A stretch of DNA of 64,000 bases from NCBI RefSeq assembly GCF_947648125.1, contig NZ_CANSMR010000003.1, positions 310,001 to 374,000 of the forward strand, in the 5' to 3' direction. Under the pieces are notes generated by a model. The model had not been told where the DNA came from, did no database searches, and saw only the letters and a list, made by a program, of their open reading frames with translations. Below are positions 16,338 to 24,498 of this stretch, in pieces. A program made the translations under genes and the position numbers. Source of the DNA: an uncultured Bradyrhizobium sp. (GTDB lineage: Bacteria; Pseudomonadota; Alphaproteobacteria; Rhizobiales; Xanthobacteraceae). Numbering within the stretch: position 1 is the stretch's first letter; every line of letters begins with the position of its first letter.

Positions 16338-17459
16338 TCAGCTGGACGTGCGCTGTGCCTCGAGGCCGCGGCTGTAGCGCGACATTGCAAAGCAGAACAC
16401 GAAATAGATCACGCCGACGAAGACATAGACCTCGACGCTGAAGGACTGCCAGGCCGGATCGACGATCGCGGTCTTCGCGGTGGTCAGGAGATCGAAGATG
16501 CCGATGATCAGGACCAGGCTGGTGTCCTTGAAGAAGGCGATGAAGGTGTTGACCAGCGGCGGGATCACGTGGCGGATCGCCTGCGGCAGCACGATCAGCG
16601 CGTTCTTCTCCCAGTACGACAGCCCGAGCGCGTCGGCGGCTTCATACTGTCCGCGCGGCACCGCCTGGAGGCCGCCGCGCACCACTTCAGCGAGATAGGC
16701 GCCGGCATAGAGGATGAAGGCGATCTGCGCGCGCAGCAGTTTGTCGATGTTGACGCCGTCGGGCATGAACAGCGGGAACATCACGCTCGCCATGAACAGC
16801 AGGCTGATCAGCGGCACGCCGCGGATCAGCTCGACATAGAGCACGCAGAGCGAGCGGATTGCCGGCAGTTTTGAACGGCGGCCGAGCGCCACCAAAATTC
16901 CGAGCGGGAAGCCGAACGCCAAGCCGAAGGTCGCGAGGATCAAGGTCACCGGCAGGCCGCCCCAGCGGTCCTGCGTCACAAAGGACAGGCCGAGGAAGCC
17001 GCCCCACATCAGGCAGCCGATCGCGATCAAGGCTGCGGCCCATAGCAGGAACAGCTCCTTGCGCCAGAAGCTGCGGCGGCTCGAGACCGCGAACAGCGCG
17101 ATGAAGATCACGACCGCGAGCGCCGGCCGCCACTGCTCGTCGAACGGATAGGTGCCGAACAAGATGAAGCGGTACTTCTCGGGCACGACGGCCCAGCAAG
17201 CGCCGGCGCCGCGCAGCGCGCGGCAGGCGCTGGTGTCGTTGCCGGAGACGATCCAGACCGCGTTGGCAATGCCCCATTGCCAGAGGCCGATGCACGCCTT
17301 GCCGAGCACGAACAGCAGCAACAGCGTCATGATGCTGGACGGGATCGATGCGAACAGATTGGCGCGCAGCCATGCGGTGAGATGCCCACCGAGCGCCCGC
17401 GGCGCCGGCCGCGGCCCGATCGGCAGCGGATCCTGCGGAAGATGTGCGACCGAGCTCAT
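16338..17459 (-). CDS. aapM: Amino-acid ABC transporter permease, AapM-like
   Basis: This is an inner-membrane permease of the general L-amino-acid (Aap) transporter. The hydrophobic segments include SIMTLLLLFVLGKACIGLW and LFLLWAAALIAIGCLMWGG, and the EAA loop toward the ATPase reads QYEAADALGLSYWEKNALIV. It has about 373 residues, matching AapM. The start is ATG 17459, one base after the stop codon of the aapQ-like gene, so the two are coupled. The binding-protein partner is probably the divergent aapJ-like gene at 21011. No ATP-binding subunit (AapP) is present in the window. Confidence 0.88.
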   Translation of the reverse strand: MSSVAHLPQDPLPIGPRPAPRALGGHLTAWLRANLFASIPSSIMTLLLLFVLGKACIGLWQWGIANAVWIVSGNDTSACRALRGAGACWAVVPEKYRFILFGTYPFDEQWRPALAVVIFIALFAVSSRRSFWRKELFLLWAAALIAIGCLMWGGFLGLSFVTQDRWGGLPVTLILATFGLAFGFPLGILVALGRRSKLPAIRSLCVLYVELIRGVPLISLLFMASVMFPLFMPDGVNIDKLLRAQIAFILYAGAYLAEVVRGGLQAVPRGQYEAADALGLSYWEKNALIVLPQAIRHVIPPLVNTFIAFFKDTSLVLIIGIFDLLTTAKTAIVDPAWQSFSVEVYVFVGVIYFVFCFAMSRYSRGLEAQRTSS

Positions 17460-17460
17460 G

Positions 17461-18660
17461 TCAGCGCTCCACCAGCGCGATCCGCGCATTGTACCAGTTC
17501 ATGAACAGGCTGATGCCGAGGCTGATGGTGAGGAACACCATCATGATCAGCGCGATCGACTCGATCGCCTGCCCGGTCTGGTTCAGCGTGGTGTTGGCGA
17601 CCGAGACGATGTCCTGATAGCCGACCGCGACCGCGAGCGAGGAATTCTTGGTCAGGTTCAGATACTGGCTGGTCATCGGCGGGATGATGACGCGTAGCGC
17701 CTGCGGCAGCACGATATGCTGCAGCACGAAGCTGCGCTTCAGCCCGAGCGCCTTGGCGGCATCCGACTGCCCGCGCGGCACTGCCTGGATGCCGCTGCGC
17801 ACGATCTCGGCAATGAACGCCGAGGTATAGGTGACGAGCGCGATCAGCAGCGCGAAATATTCCGGCGCCAAGGTCAGGCCGCCGACGAAATTGAAACCGC
17901 GCAGCTCCGGCAGCATGATGCTCCAGCTCGCGCCCGCGAGCCACGACACCAGTGCGGGAAGCGCGACCACGAGGCCGAGCGCGTAAGGCCAGGCCGGCCG
18001 CGCCTTGCCGTCGAGCATCTGCTGCGCGATCAGGCGGCGCCTGACGAAGGTGAAGGCGATCACGCCAGCAACCAGCGCCAGGATCGTCCACCAATTCGCC
18101 TCATGCAACGGGACCGACGGCAGGATGAGCCCGCGGTTGGAGAGGAACACGCCCTCGACCGGCTTCCACGCCTGGCGCGCCGCCGGCAGGCCCTGCATCA
18201 GCACGTACCAGAACAACAGCTGCAGCAGCAGCGGCAGGTCGCGCAGCACCTCGACATAGACGGCAGCGAGCCGCGCCAGCAGCCAGTTCGACGACAGCCG
18301 CGCGATGCCGACCAGCGTGCCGATCACGGTCGCCAGCACGATGCCGATCACGGCGACGCGCAGCGTGTTGACGATGCCGACGATGAAGGCGCGCAGGTAA
18401 GTGTTCTTCGGCGAGTAATCGATCCAGGAATCCGCGATCGGCATGCCGGCTTCGCGGCCGAGGAAGGCAAACCCGGTCGAGATCCGCCGCACCGAGAGAT
18501 TATGGACCGCGTTCGACCACAGCCAGGCGACGATGGCGACCGCGATGGCGACCACCAGGATCTGCCAGAACAGGCCGGCGACGCGGGGATCGCTGAGCGA
18601 TAGCCGCCAGGAGCGACTTGGAGCCCGGGCGGGAGGGTGGTTCGGCGTCGATATCGTCAC
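17461..18660 (-). CDS. aapQ: Amino-acid ABC transporter permease, AapQ-like
   Basis: This is the first permease of an Aap-type amino-acid transporter. Several membrane segments are visible (FWQILVVAIAVAIVAWLW, AVIGIVLATVIGTLVGIA, WWTILALVAGVIAFTFV). The EAA loop is QSDAAKALGLKRSFVLQHIV, near the end. A GTG at 18660 is the preferred start: it gives 399 residues, the usual AapQ length, and follows AGAGGA. The open frame continues upstream into the operator region of the divergent RpiR gene and should not be translated. It forms an operon with aapM. The proximity of an RpiR-type regulator suggests control from the shared promoter region. Confidence 0.87.
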   Translation of the reverse strand: MTISTPNHPPARAPSRSWRLSLSDPRVAGLFWQILVVAIAVAIVAWLWSNAVHNLSVRRISTGFAFLGREAGMPIADSWIDYSPKNTYLRAFIVGIVNTLRVAVIGIVLATVIGTLVGIARLSSNWLLARLAAVYVEVLRDLPLLLQLLFWYVLMQGLPAARQAWKPVEGVFLSNRGLILPSVPLHEANWWTILALVAGVIAFTFVRRRLIAQQMLDGKARPAWPYALGLVVALPALVSWLAGASWSIMLPELRGFNFVGGLTLAPEYFALLIALVTYTSAFIAEIVRSGIQAVPRGQSDAAKALGLKRSFVLQHIVLPQALRVIIPPMTSQYLNLTKNSSLAVAVGYQDIVSVANTTLNQTGQAIESIALIMMVFLTISLGISLFMNWYNARIALVER

Positions 18661-18725
18661 AGCACAGGATCCTCTGAGAAGCGATCTTCTGCCATGCGCA
18701 AGAGCGTATTCGAGGCTGCGCACTT

Positions 18726-18762
18726 CATATGTTGCACCAAATTGATATTCGTGCAACATATG
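18726..18762. promoter_or_regulatory. 12-bp inverted repeat with 13-bp spacer, candidate RpiR operator
   Basis: CATATGTTGCAC at 18726-18737 and GTGCAACATATG at 18751-18762 are exact reverse complements. The right arm ends 4 bases before the RpiR start codon, and the whole element lies between that gene and the aapQ GTG at 18660. It is well placed to repress the RpiR gene and affect aapQM. Confidence 0.7.
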
Positions 18763-18766
18763 TTTC

Positions 18767-19642
18767 ATGGCCCAGGCTCAGCCGAAACCATCGCCCCTGA
18801 ACGAATTGTGCAGCGCATTGCCGTCGCTGCCAATGCGGTTGCAGGAAGTCGGCCGGTTTGTCGCAGCCAATGACTACGACGCCACCACCCGCTCGATGCG
18901 CGAGCTCGCCTCGGTCGCCGGCGCCGATCCTGCATCCTTCACCCGTCTTGCCAAGGCACTCGGCTATTCCGGCTGGGACGAATTGCGCGCCGCACTCACC
19001 GAGGCGCGCCGGCCGGCGCAGGGCTCGCCCTTCTCCGGCCGCGCCAAGGGCCGCCGCGCCGGGCCGAATGCCGATGTTCGGCTGGTGCACGACAAAATCG
19101 AGGCTGAAGCTGCAGGCCTTACGCGGATTTCCGCGAGCGCGATCGCGGACGCCGCGCGTGCGCTGCACGCCGCGAACCGGATCTGGATCACCGGCTTTCG
19201 CAGCTGCCGCAGCGTTGCGGAACTATTGACCTACCAGCTTCGCCTATTCCGCCCCGATGCCGTACAGCTGGTCGGCGGTTCCGGCCCGTTCGATCTCGAC
19301 CATGGCGCCTTCCGCTCAGGCGACGCCGTGGTCGTGATCGGCTTCGCGCCCTACACCTTGGTCAGCGTCGAGACGGCGCGTGCGGCGCATCAGGCGCGCG
19401 CCACGCTGATCGCGATCGCCGACACGATCAGCGCGCCGATGGCGGAGGGCGCCGATCATCTCTTGCTGTTCGAGGCCGCCTCCTCTCCCGGCTTCTTCCC
19501 GAGCCTCACCGGCGCGATCGCCGTCGCGCAGTCGCTGGCCGCCGTCGCCTTCACGCTGGGCGGTGCGGGCGCCAAGCGCAAGCTGGAGGAGACCGAGGGC
19601 CGGCTTGCCGAGATGTCGCAATATTTTGTCGAGAAAGGATAA
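18767..19642 (+). CDS. MurR/RpiR family transcriptional regulator with SIS domain
   Basis: This 291-residue regulator has an N-terminal RpiR-type helix-turn-helix (TRSMRELASVAGADPASFTR, LAKALGYSGWDELRAAL) and a C-terminal SIS domain of the sort that binds phosphosugars or related ligands (ANRIWITGFRSCRSVAELLT, GDAVVVIGFAPYTLVSVETA, ATLIAIADTISAPMAEGADH). The ATG at 18767 has no visible ribosome-binding site because an inverted repeat occupies the upstream bases, so a leaderless message is possible. It is followed after 5 bp by an aminotransferase gene and appears to head that operon. RpiR proteins in rhizobia often control amino-acid or polyol uptake, which fits the Aap genes here. Confidence 0.88.
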   Translation: MAQAQPKPSPLNELCSALPSLPMRLQEVGRFVAANDYDATTRSMRELASVAGADPASFTRLAKALGYSGWDELRAALTEARRPAQGSPFSGRAKGRRAGPNADVRLVHDKIEAEAAGLTRISASAIADAARALHAANRIWITGFRSCRSVAELLTYQLRLFRPDAVQLVGGSGPFDLDHGAFRSGDAVVVIGFAPYTLVSVETARAAHQARATLIAIADTISAPMAEGADHLLLFEAASSPGFFPSLTGAIAVAQSLAAVAFTLGGAGAKRKLEETEGRLAEMSQYFVEKG

Positions 19643-19647
19643 GTATC

Positions 19648-20997
19648 ATGGCCGCCAACAAGAGCCGCGTGATGCATCGCAGCCTGCGCGAGACCCCGCC
19701 GAAAGCGGTCGGCGGCGACGGCGTCTGGCTGATCGCGGAGGATGGCCGCCGCATTCTGGATTCCTCCGGCGGAGCCGCCGTGTCCTGCCTCGGCCATCAG
19801 CATCCGCGGATTCTGGCCGCGATCGCCAGGCAGGCGTCAAAGATTGCCTATGCGCATACCGGCTTCTTCTCGTCGGAGCCCGCGGAAGAGCTCGCCGAGC
19901 GGCTGGTCGGCCACGAGCCCGGCGGCCTCGGTTATGTCTATTTCGTCAGCGGAGGATCGGAGGCGATCGAGGCCTCGATCAAGCTGGCACGGCAATATTT
20001 CATCGAGCGCGGCGAGCCGAAGCGCGCCCGCTTCATCGCGCGCCGCCAGAGCTATCACGGCAACACGCTCGGCGCGCTGTCGGCCGGCGGCAATGCCTGG
20101 CGCCGCGAGCCCTACGCGCCGCTGCTGTCGCCCTCGTTCAGCCATGTCACACCGGCCTTCGCCTATCACGAGAAGCGCGACGATGAATCGGAGGCCGCGT
20201 TCGTCGCGCGGCTCGCCGCCGAGCTGGAGGCGGAATTCCAGCGGCTCGGCCCCGAGAACGTTGCCGCCTTCATCGCCGAGCCCGTGGTCGGCGCCACCGC
20301 CGGCTGCGTGCCGGCACCGGACGGCTACTTCAAGGCTGTGCGCGAGATCTGCAACCGTCACGGCGCGCTATTGATCCTCGACGAGGTGATGTGCGGCATG
20401 GGCCGTACCGGCACGCTGCATGCGTGGGAGCAGGAAGGCATTGCGCCGGACATCCAGGCGGTCGCCAAGGGCCTCGGCGGCGGCTACCAGCCGATCGGTG
20501 CGATGCTTGCGAGCGGTGCCATCGTCGACACCGTGCGCAACGGCTCCGGCGCGTTCCAGCACGGCCACACTTATCTGGCGCATCCGCTCGCCTGCGCCGC
20601 CGCGCTCGAAGTGCAGAAGGTGATCAGCGAGGAGAAGCTGCTCGACCAGGTCAAGGCGCGCGGCCGCCAGCTCGAGCAGCGGCTCACCGAGCGCTTCGGC
20701 AATCACCGCCATGTCGGCGACATCAGGGGCCGCGGCCTGTTCTGGGGCATCGAGCTGGTCGCCGACCGCGGCACGCGGCAGCCGTTCGATCCCAAGCTGA
20801 AGCTGCATCAGCGGATCAAGTCCGCGGCGTTTGCCGGCGGCCTCGGCTGCTACCCGTCGGGCGGCACCGCCGACGGCCAGCGCGGCGACCATGTGCTGCT
20901 CGCCCCGCCCTATATCGCAACTTCCGGCGACATTGACATGATCGTCGAAAGACTAGGCGCTGCGGTAGACAGCGCGCTCAAGGACATTGGTCATTAG
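19648..20997 (+). CDS. Class III pyridoxal-phosphate aminotransferase
   Basis: This enzyme moves an amino group between an omega- or alpha-amino donor and a keto acid. The 449 residues show the class III layout: substrate-side RILDSSGGAAVSCLGHQHPR, YFVSGGSEAIEASIKLAR for phosphate binding, LILDEVMCGMGRTG with the cofactor aspartate, and the cofactor lysine in IQAVAKGLGGGYQPIGAM. The C-terminal VLLAPPYIATSGDIDMIV is also typical. It begins 5 bp after the RpiR gene and is followed by an AapJ-type binding protein 13 bp downstream. It is likely part of a pathway that takes up and transaminates an unusual amino acid or diamine; the substrate is not evident. Confidence 0.9.
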   Translation: MAANKSRVMHRSLRETPPKAVGGDGVWLIAEDGRRILDSSGGAAVSCLGHQHPRILAAIARQASKIAYAHTGFFSSEPAEELAERLVGHEPGGLGYVYFVSGGSEAIEASIKLARQYFIERGEPKRARFIARRQSYHGNTLGALSAGGNAWRREPYAPLLSPSFSHVTPAFAYHEKRDDESEAAFVARLAAELEAEFQRLGPENVAAFIAEPVVGATAGCVPAPDGYFKAVREICNRHGALLILDEVMCGMGRTGTLHAWEQEGIAPDIQAVAKGLGGGYQPIGAMLASGAIVDTVRNGSGAFQHGHTYLAHPLACAAALEVQKVISEEKLLDQVKARGRQLEQRLTERFGNHRHVGDIRGRGLFWGIELVADRGTRQPFDPKLKLHQRIKSAAFAGGLGCYPSGGTADGQRGDHVLLAPPYIATSGDIDMIVERLGAAVDSALKDIGH

Positions 20998-21010
20998 CAG
21001 GAGGTGTAAA

Positions 21011-22021
21011 ATGTACAGGGGATTGATCACTACAGCCGTTCTCGTCGCAGGCATCGCGAGCGCAAGCGCAGCCACGCTCGACACCATCAAGCAGCGCGGC
21101 ACACTGGTGTGCGGCGTGTCGACCGGGTTTGCCGGCTTCTCCGCGCCGGACTCGCAAGGCAACTTCAAGGGCCTCGATGTCGACTATTGCCGCGCGCTCG
21201 CCGCGGGCATCCTCGGCGATCCCGCCAAGGTGCGCTACGTCGCATTGACCGCGCAGAACCGCTTCACCGCGCTGCAATCCGGCGAGATCGACGTGCTCTA
21301 CCGCAACTCGACGCAGACCTATCTGCGCGGCACCACGCTCGGCCTGCGCCAGGGCCCGGTCAATTTCTACGACGGCCAGGGTTTTGTGGTGAAGAAGGAT
21401 CTCGGCGTGAAGGAGCTGAAGGATCTCAAGGGCGCGACCGTCTGCGTCGCGCAGGGCACCACGCATGAGGTGACGCTCGGCGACTACGGCCGCGCCAACG
21501 GCATCGACTGGAAGCCGCTGGTGTTCGATCGCCCCGACACCATGTACCAGACCTTCTTCGGCGGCCGCTGCGATGCCATGACCCAGGACGCCTCGGCGCT
21601 TGCCGGCGCGGTCGCAACCGCGGCGCCGAAGGCCGACGACTATGTCGTGCTGCCGCAGACCATCAGCAAGGAGCCGCTCGGCCCGTTCACCCGCAACGGC
21701 GACGAGGTCTGGAGCGATATCATCACCTGGCTGCACTACGGCCTGGTCGAAGCCGAAGAGCTCGGCGTCACGCAGGCCAATGTCGACGAGATGACGAAGT
21801 CGCAGGTCCCGGCGATCCAGCGCCTGCTCGGCGCGTCCGGCGATCTCGGCAGTCGGCTCGGCCTCGACAACAAATGGCTGGTCGCGGCGATCAAGGCCGG
21901 CGGCAATTACGGCGAGATCTTCGAGCGCAATGTCGGCAAGGCCAGCCCGCTGAAGCTCGAGCGCGGCCTCAACGGCACCTGGAGCAAGGGCGGCTTGATG
22001 TACGCGATCCCGTTCAAGTAA
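21011..22021 (+). CDS. aapJ: General L-amino-acid ABC transporter binding protein, AapJ-like
   Basis: This is a periplasmic receptor for polar amino acids. The signal peptide is LITTAVLVAGIASASAA. The mature opening is LDTIKQRGTLVCGVSTGFAG, followed by FKGLDVDYCRALAAGILGD and LQSGEIDVLYRNSTQTYLRG, characteristic of AapJ. Its 336 residues match the family. The ATG at 21011 was chosen because AGGAGGTG precedes it; a further in-frame start upstream lies inside the aminotransferase gene. Its permeases are likely the divergent aapQM genes. The nearby aminotransferase and racemase-family genes suggest a specialised ligand rather than the general amino-acid pool. Confidence 0.9.
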   Translation: MYRGLITTAVLVAGIASASAATLDTIKQRGTLVCGVSTGFAGFSAPDSQGNFKGLDVDYCRALAAGILGDPAKVRYVALTAQNRFTALQSGEIDVLYRNSTQTYLRGTTLGLRQGPVNFYDGQGFVVKKDLGVKELKDLKGATVCVAQGTTHEVTLGDYGRANGIDWKPLVFDRPDTMYQTFFGGRCDAMTQDASALAGAVATAAPKADDYVVLPQTISKEPLGPFTRNGDEVWSDIITWLHYGLVEAEELGVTQANVDEMTKSQVPAIQRLLGASGDLGSRLGLDNKWLVAAIKAGGNYGEIFERNVGKASPLKLERGLNGTWSKGGLMYAIPFK

Positions 22022-22027
22022 GCGAAG

Positions 22028-22155
22028 TCACCTCTCCCCGCGCCTGTCCCGCCGAAGCCTTGGCGAAGGCGGATGCGGGGAGAGAGCCCTCACCCCAACC
22101 CTCTAAGAGCGAGCTTCGCTCGTCTCGACCCCGCGAACAGCGGGGAGAGGGAGAA
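22028..22155. repeat. Dispersed palindromic repeat between aapJ-like and racemase-family genes
   Basis: This 128-bp element has terminal CCTCTCCCCGC and GCGGGGAGAGG arms and internal hairpins. The 28-base segment at 22103-22130 occurs again as an exact reverse complement at 30869-30896, which shows that the element is a dispersed family. It interrupts an operon without evident coding function. Confidence 0.8.
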
Positions 22156-22167
22156 CAAGAAGCATCG

Positions 22168-22800
22168 ATGCGCATCACGCTCATTCACGCCCTGAAACAC
22201 TCGATCGTGCCGATCGAGGCGTCATTCGCAAAACATTGGCCGGAGGCGCGGCTGATGAACCTGCTCGACGACAGCCTGTCGGCCGACCTCGCGCGCGACG
22301 GCAAGCTCACCGAGCGGATGACCGAGCGCTTCCTGACGATGGGCCGCTACGCGGCAAGCACCGGTGCCGACGGCATTCTCTTCACCTGCTCGGCGTTCGG
22401 CCCCTGCATCGAGGCGGTGGCGCGCGCGCTCGCGCCGATGCCGGTGCTGAAGCCGAACGAGGCGATGATCGAGCATGCGGTCGCGAAGGGAAAACGGATC
22501 GGTCTGCTCTCGACCTTCCCACCAACGCTGGTTTCGATGCCGCCGGAGTTTCCATCCTCGGTCACGCTGGTGCCGAAGCTCGCCGAGGGCGCGCTGGCGG
22601 CGCTGGATCGCGGCGACCGCGCCGAGCACGACCGCATCGTGGTCGAGGCAGCCAAGGATTTGCGCGATTGCGACCTGATCGCGCTCGCCCAGTACAGCAT
22701 GGCCCCGGCGGCCGAGCGCGTCGCCGAGGTCACCGGCCGCGAGGTGCTGACGACGCCCGACAGCGCGGTCAAGAAGCTGAAGGCGCTGCTCGTTGGCTAG
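22168..22800 (+). CDS. Asp/Glu/hydantoin racemase-family protein
   Basis: This 210-residue protein has the fold of aspartate/glutamate racemases and related decarboxylases (opening MRITLIHALKHSIVPIEASF, then DGILFTCSAFGPCIEAVARA). The first catalytic cysteine is present in LFTCSAFGP. The position of the second, normally in a GC-containing loop, reads IALAQYSMAPA, so a two-cysteine racemase mechanism looks unlikely. A one-cysteine enzyme, such as a decarboxylase- or isomerase-like member, is possible. The ATG at 22168 is the first after the repeat element. It shares direction with the aminotransferase and AapJ genes and probably acts on the same imported compound. Confidence 0.82.
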   Translation: MRITLIHALKHSIVPIEASFAKHWPEARLMNLLDDSLSADLARDGKLTERMTERFLTMGRYAASTGADGILFTCSAFGPCIEAVARALAPMPVLKPNEAMIEHAVAKGKRIGLLSTFPPTLVSMPPEFPSSVTLVPKLAEGALAALDRGDRAEHDRIVVEAAKDLRDCDLIALAQYSMAPAAERVAEVTGREVLTTPDSAVKKLKALLVG

Positions 22801-22809
22801 CGCCGTTGC

Positions 22810-22890
22810 GTAGGGTGGATTAGCCGAAGGCGTAATCCACCGTGACGCAAAGGCAGTGGCGGATTACGCCTTGCGGCTAATCCGCCCTAC
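22810..22890. terminator. Long inverted repeat between convergent genes
   Basis: Arms at 22810-22841 and 22858-22890 are near-perfect reverse complements (for example GTAGGGTGGATTAGCC against GGCTAATCCGCCCTAC). The element sits between the stop codons of the racemase-family gene and the MFS gene at 22896, where it could stop transcription from both sides. It is also a known type of dispersed repeat in this group. Confidence 0.65.
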
Positions 22891-22895
22891 CGTGC

Positions 22896-24230
22896 CTAAG
22901 AGCTCGCGTCATTCACGTTCAGATCGACGCCCTGCGGATCCCTGATCGTCGACACCGTGATCAGCGAGATCAACGACAGCACCGCGATATAGACGCCGAC
23001 GCGCCAGGACTGGCCGTAGGTGCCGATGATCCATTGCGCGATCATCGGCGCGAAGGCGCCGCCGAAGATGGCACCGAGCGCGTAGCCGATCGAGACGCCG
23101 GAATAGCGCACCTTGGCCGGAAACAGCTCGGCATAGAGCGCCGCCTGCGGGCCGTAGGACAAACCAAGCGCGACGGTGAGGCCGACGGCGCTGACGAAGA
23201 ACAGCAGCAGATTCTTGCTGTCGATCAAGAACCACATCGGCACCGCCCACAGCACCATCAGGGTGTAGCCGATCTGGAAGCAGCGAACGCGGCCGATCTT
23301 GTCGCCGAGGATGCCGCCCAGCAGCGTGAAGATGAACCAGCTCACCGCCGCCAGCGTGCCGATCAGCAGCAACTGCTCCGACGGCATCTTCAGCGTGTTG
23401 GTGCCGTAGCTGATGATGAACGCGATCAGGATATATCCGGCCGCGTTGTTCGCCATGAAGATCAGCGCGGTGCGCAGGATCTCCTTGCTGTGATTGCGCA
23501 TCAGCTCCTTGAGCGGCGCGGAGGATTCCTTGTGCCGCCGCTGCATCGCCTTGAACACCGGCGATTCCTCCACAGTGCGGCGGATCACGATGCCGACGAC
23601 GATCAGCACGATCGAGAGCAGGAACGGAATCCGCCAGCCCCATTCGATCATCGCCTGCTTGCCGAGCGTCGCAGTAAGCACCCACAGCACGCCGGTCGCC
23701 AGGATCATGCCGAGCGGCGTGCCGATCTGCGGGAACGAGCCGAAGAAGCTGCGCTTGTCGATCGGCGCCGACTCCACCGACATCAGCGCCGCGCCGCCCC
23801 ATTCGCCGCCGGCCGAGAAGCCCTGCAGGATGCGGAGAAGAATAAGGAGCGCCGGCGCCCAGGCGCCGATCTGCGCGTAGGTCGGCAGCAGACCGACCAG
23901 CGCGGTCGCAGCGCCCATCAAGAGCAGCGTGACGACGAGCATGTTCTTGCGACCGAAGCGGTCGCCGAGATGGCCGCAGACGATGGCCCCGAGCGGACGG
24001 AACAGGAAGGAGAGGCCGAGCGTCGCAAACGAGACGATCTGCGCCAGCAGCGGATTGTTGGCATTCATCGGCGCGAAGAACAGCGCACCGAACACCAGGC
24101 CGGCGGCCTGGGCGTAGACGAAGAAGTCGTACCACTCGATCGTGGTGCCGACGAGCGTTGCGGTGAGGACCTTGCGCTCCTCATCCGACAGCGTAGCGCC
24201 GCGCGAGCGCGCGGAGATTTCGATGGACAT
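22896..24230 (-). CDS. MFS transporter, metabolite:H+ symporter (MHS) family
   Basis: This 444-residue inner-membrane carrier has 12 predicted helices. It shows the family signature GTTIEWYDFFVYAQAAGLVF, loop 2-3 motif GHLGDRFGRKNMLVVTLLLM, and GFSAGGEWGGAALMSVESAP, all typical of MHS carriers for betaine, proline, citrate, shikimate or aromatic acids. The ATG at 24230 follows GGGAGG. The longer upstream extension contains no membrane segment and is not needed. It is divergent from the MFS gene at 24499 and convergent with the racemase-family gene. The substrate is unknown. Confidence 0.88.
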   Translation of the reverse strand: MSIEISARSRGATLSDEERKVLTATLVGTTIEWYDFFVYAQAAGLVFGALFFAPMNANNPLLAQIVSFATLGLSFLFRPLGAIVCGHLGDRFGRKNMLVVTLLLMGAATALVGLLPTYAQIGAWAPALLILLRILQGFSAGGEWGGAALMSVESAPIDKRSFFGSFPQIGTPLGMILATGVLWVLTATLGKQAMIEWGWRIPFLLSIVLIVVGIVIRRTVEESPVFKAMQRRHKESSAPLKELMRNHSKEILRTALIFMANNAAGYILIAFIISYGTNTLKMPSEQLLLIGTLAAVSWFIFTLLGGILGDKIGRVRCFQIGYTLMVLWAVPMWFLIDSKNLLLFFVSAVGLTVALGLSYGPQAALYAELFPAKVRYSGVSIGYALGAIFGGAFAPMIAQWIIGTYGQSWRVGVYIAVLSLISLITVSTIRDPQGVDLNVNDASS

Positions 24231-24498
24231 GTGGCCTCCCCAAAACCCGTTTTTAGCCGTGCGGGCGTGACCGGCGGCGATGCGCCTGCCCCGCACGGAT
24301 GCTGGTACCGGGATAGCAGAGCTTGCCGCGCGGGACGAGCAAAATAGTTGCAGCAGCAACGATAATGCGCCAACCCATGGCCTCGAGGCCGGTTCCATGA
24401 CCCGGCTACCTCACCCGCCGCCGACGGTCTCCCATCCCAAAACGCCGATTGTGCAATGCAGCAAGGCCGCTATGTTGGGAGTCTCCAAGAGGTTTTAA

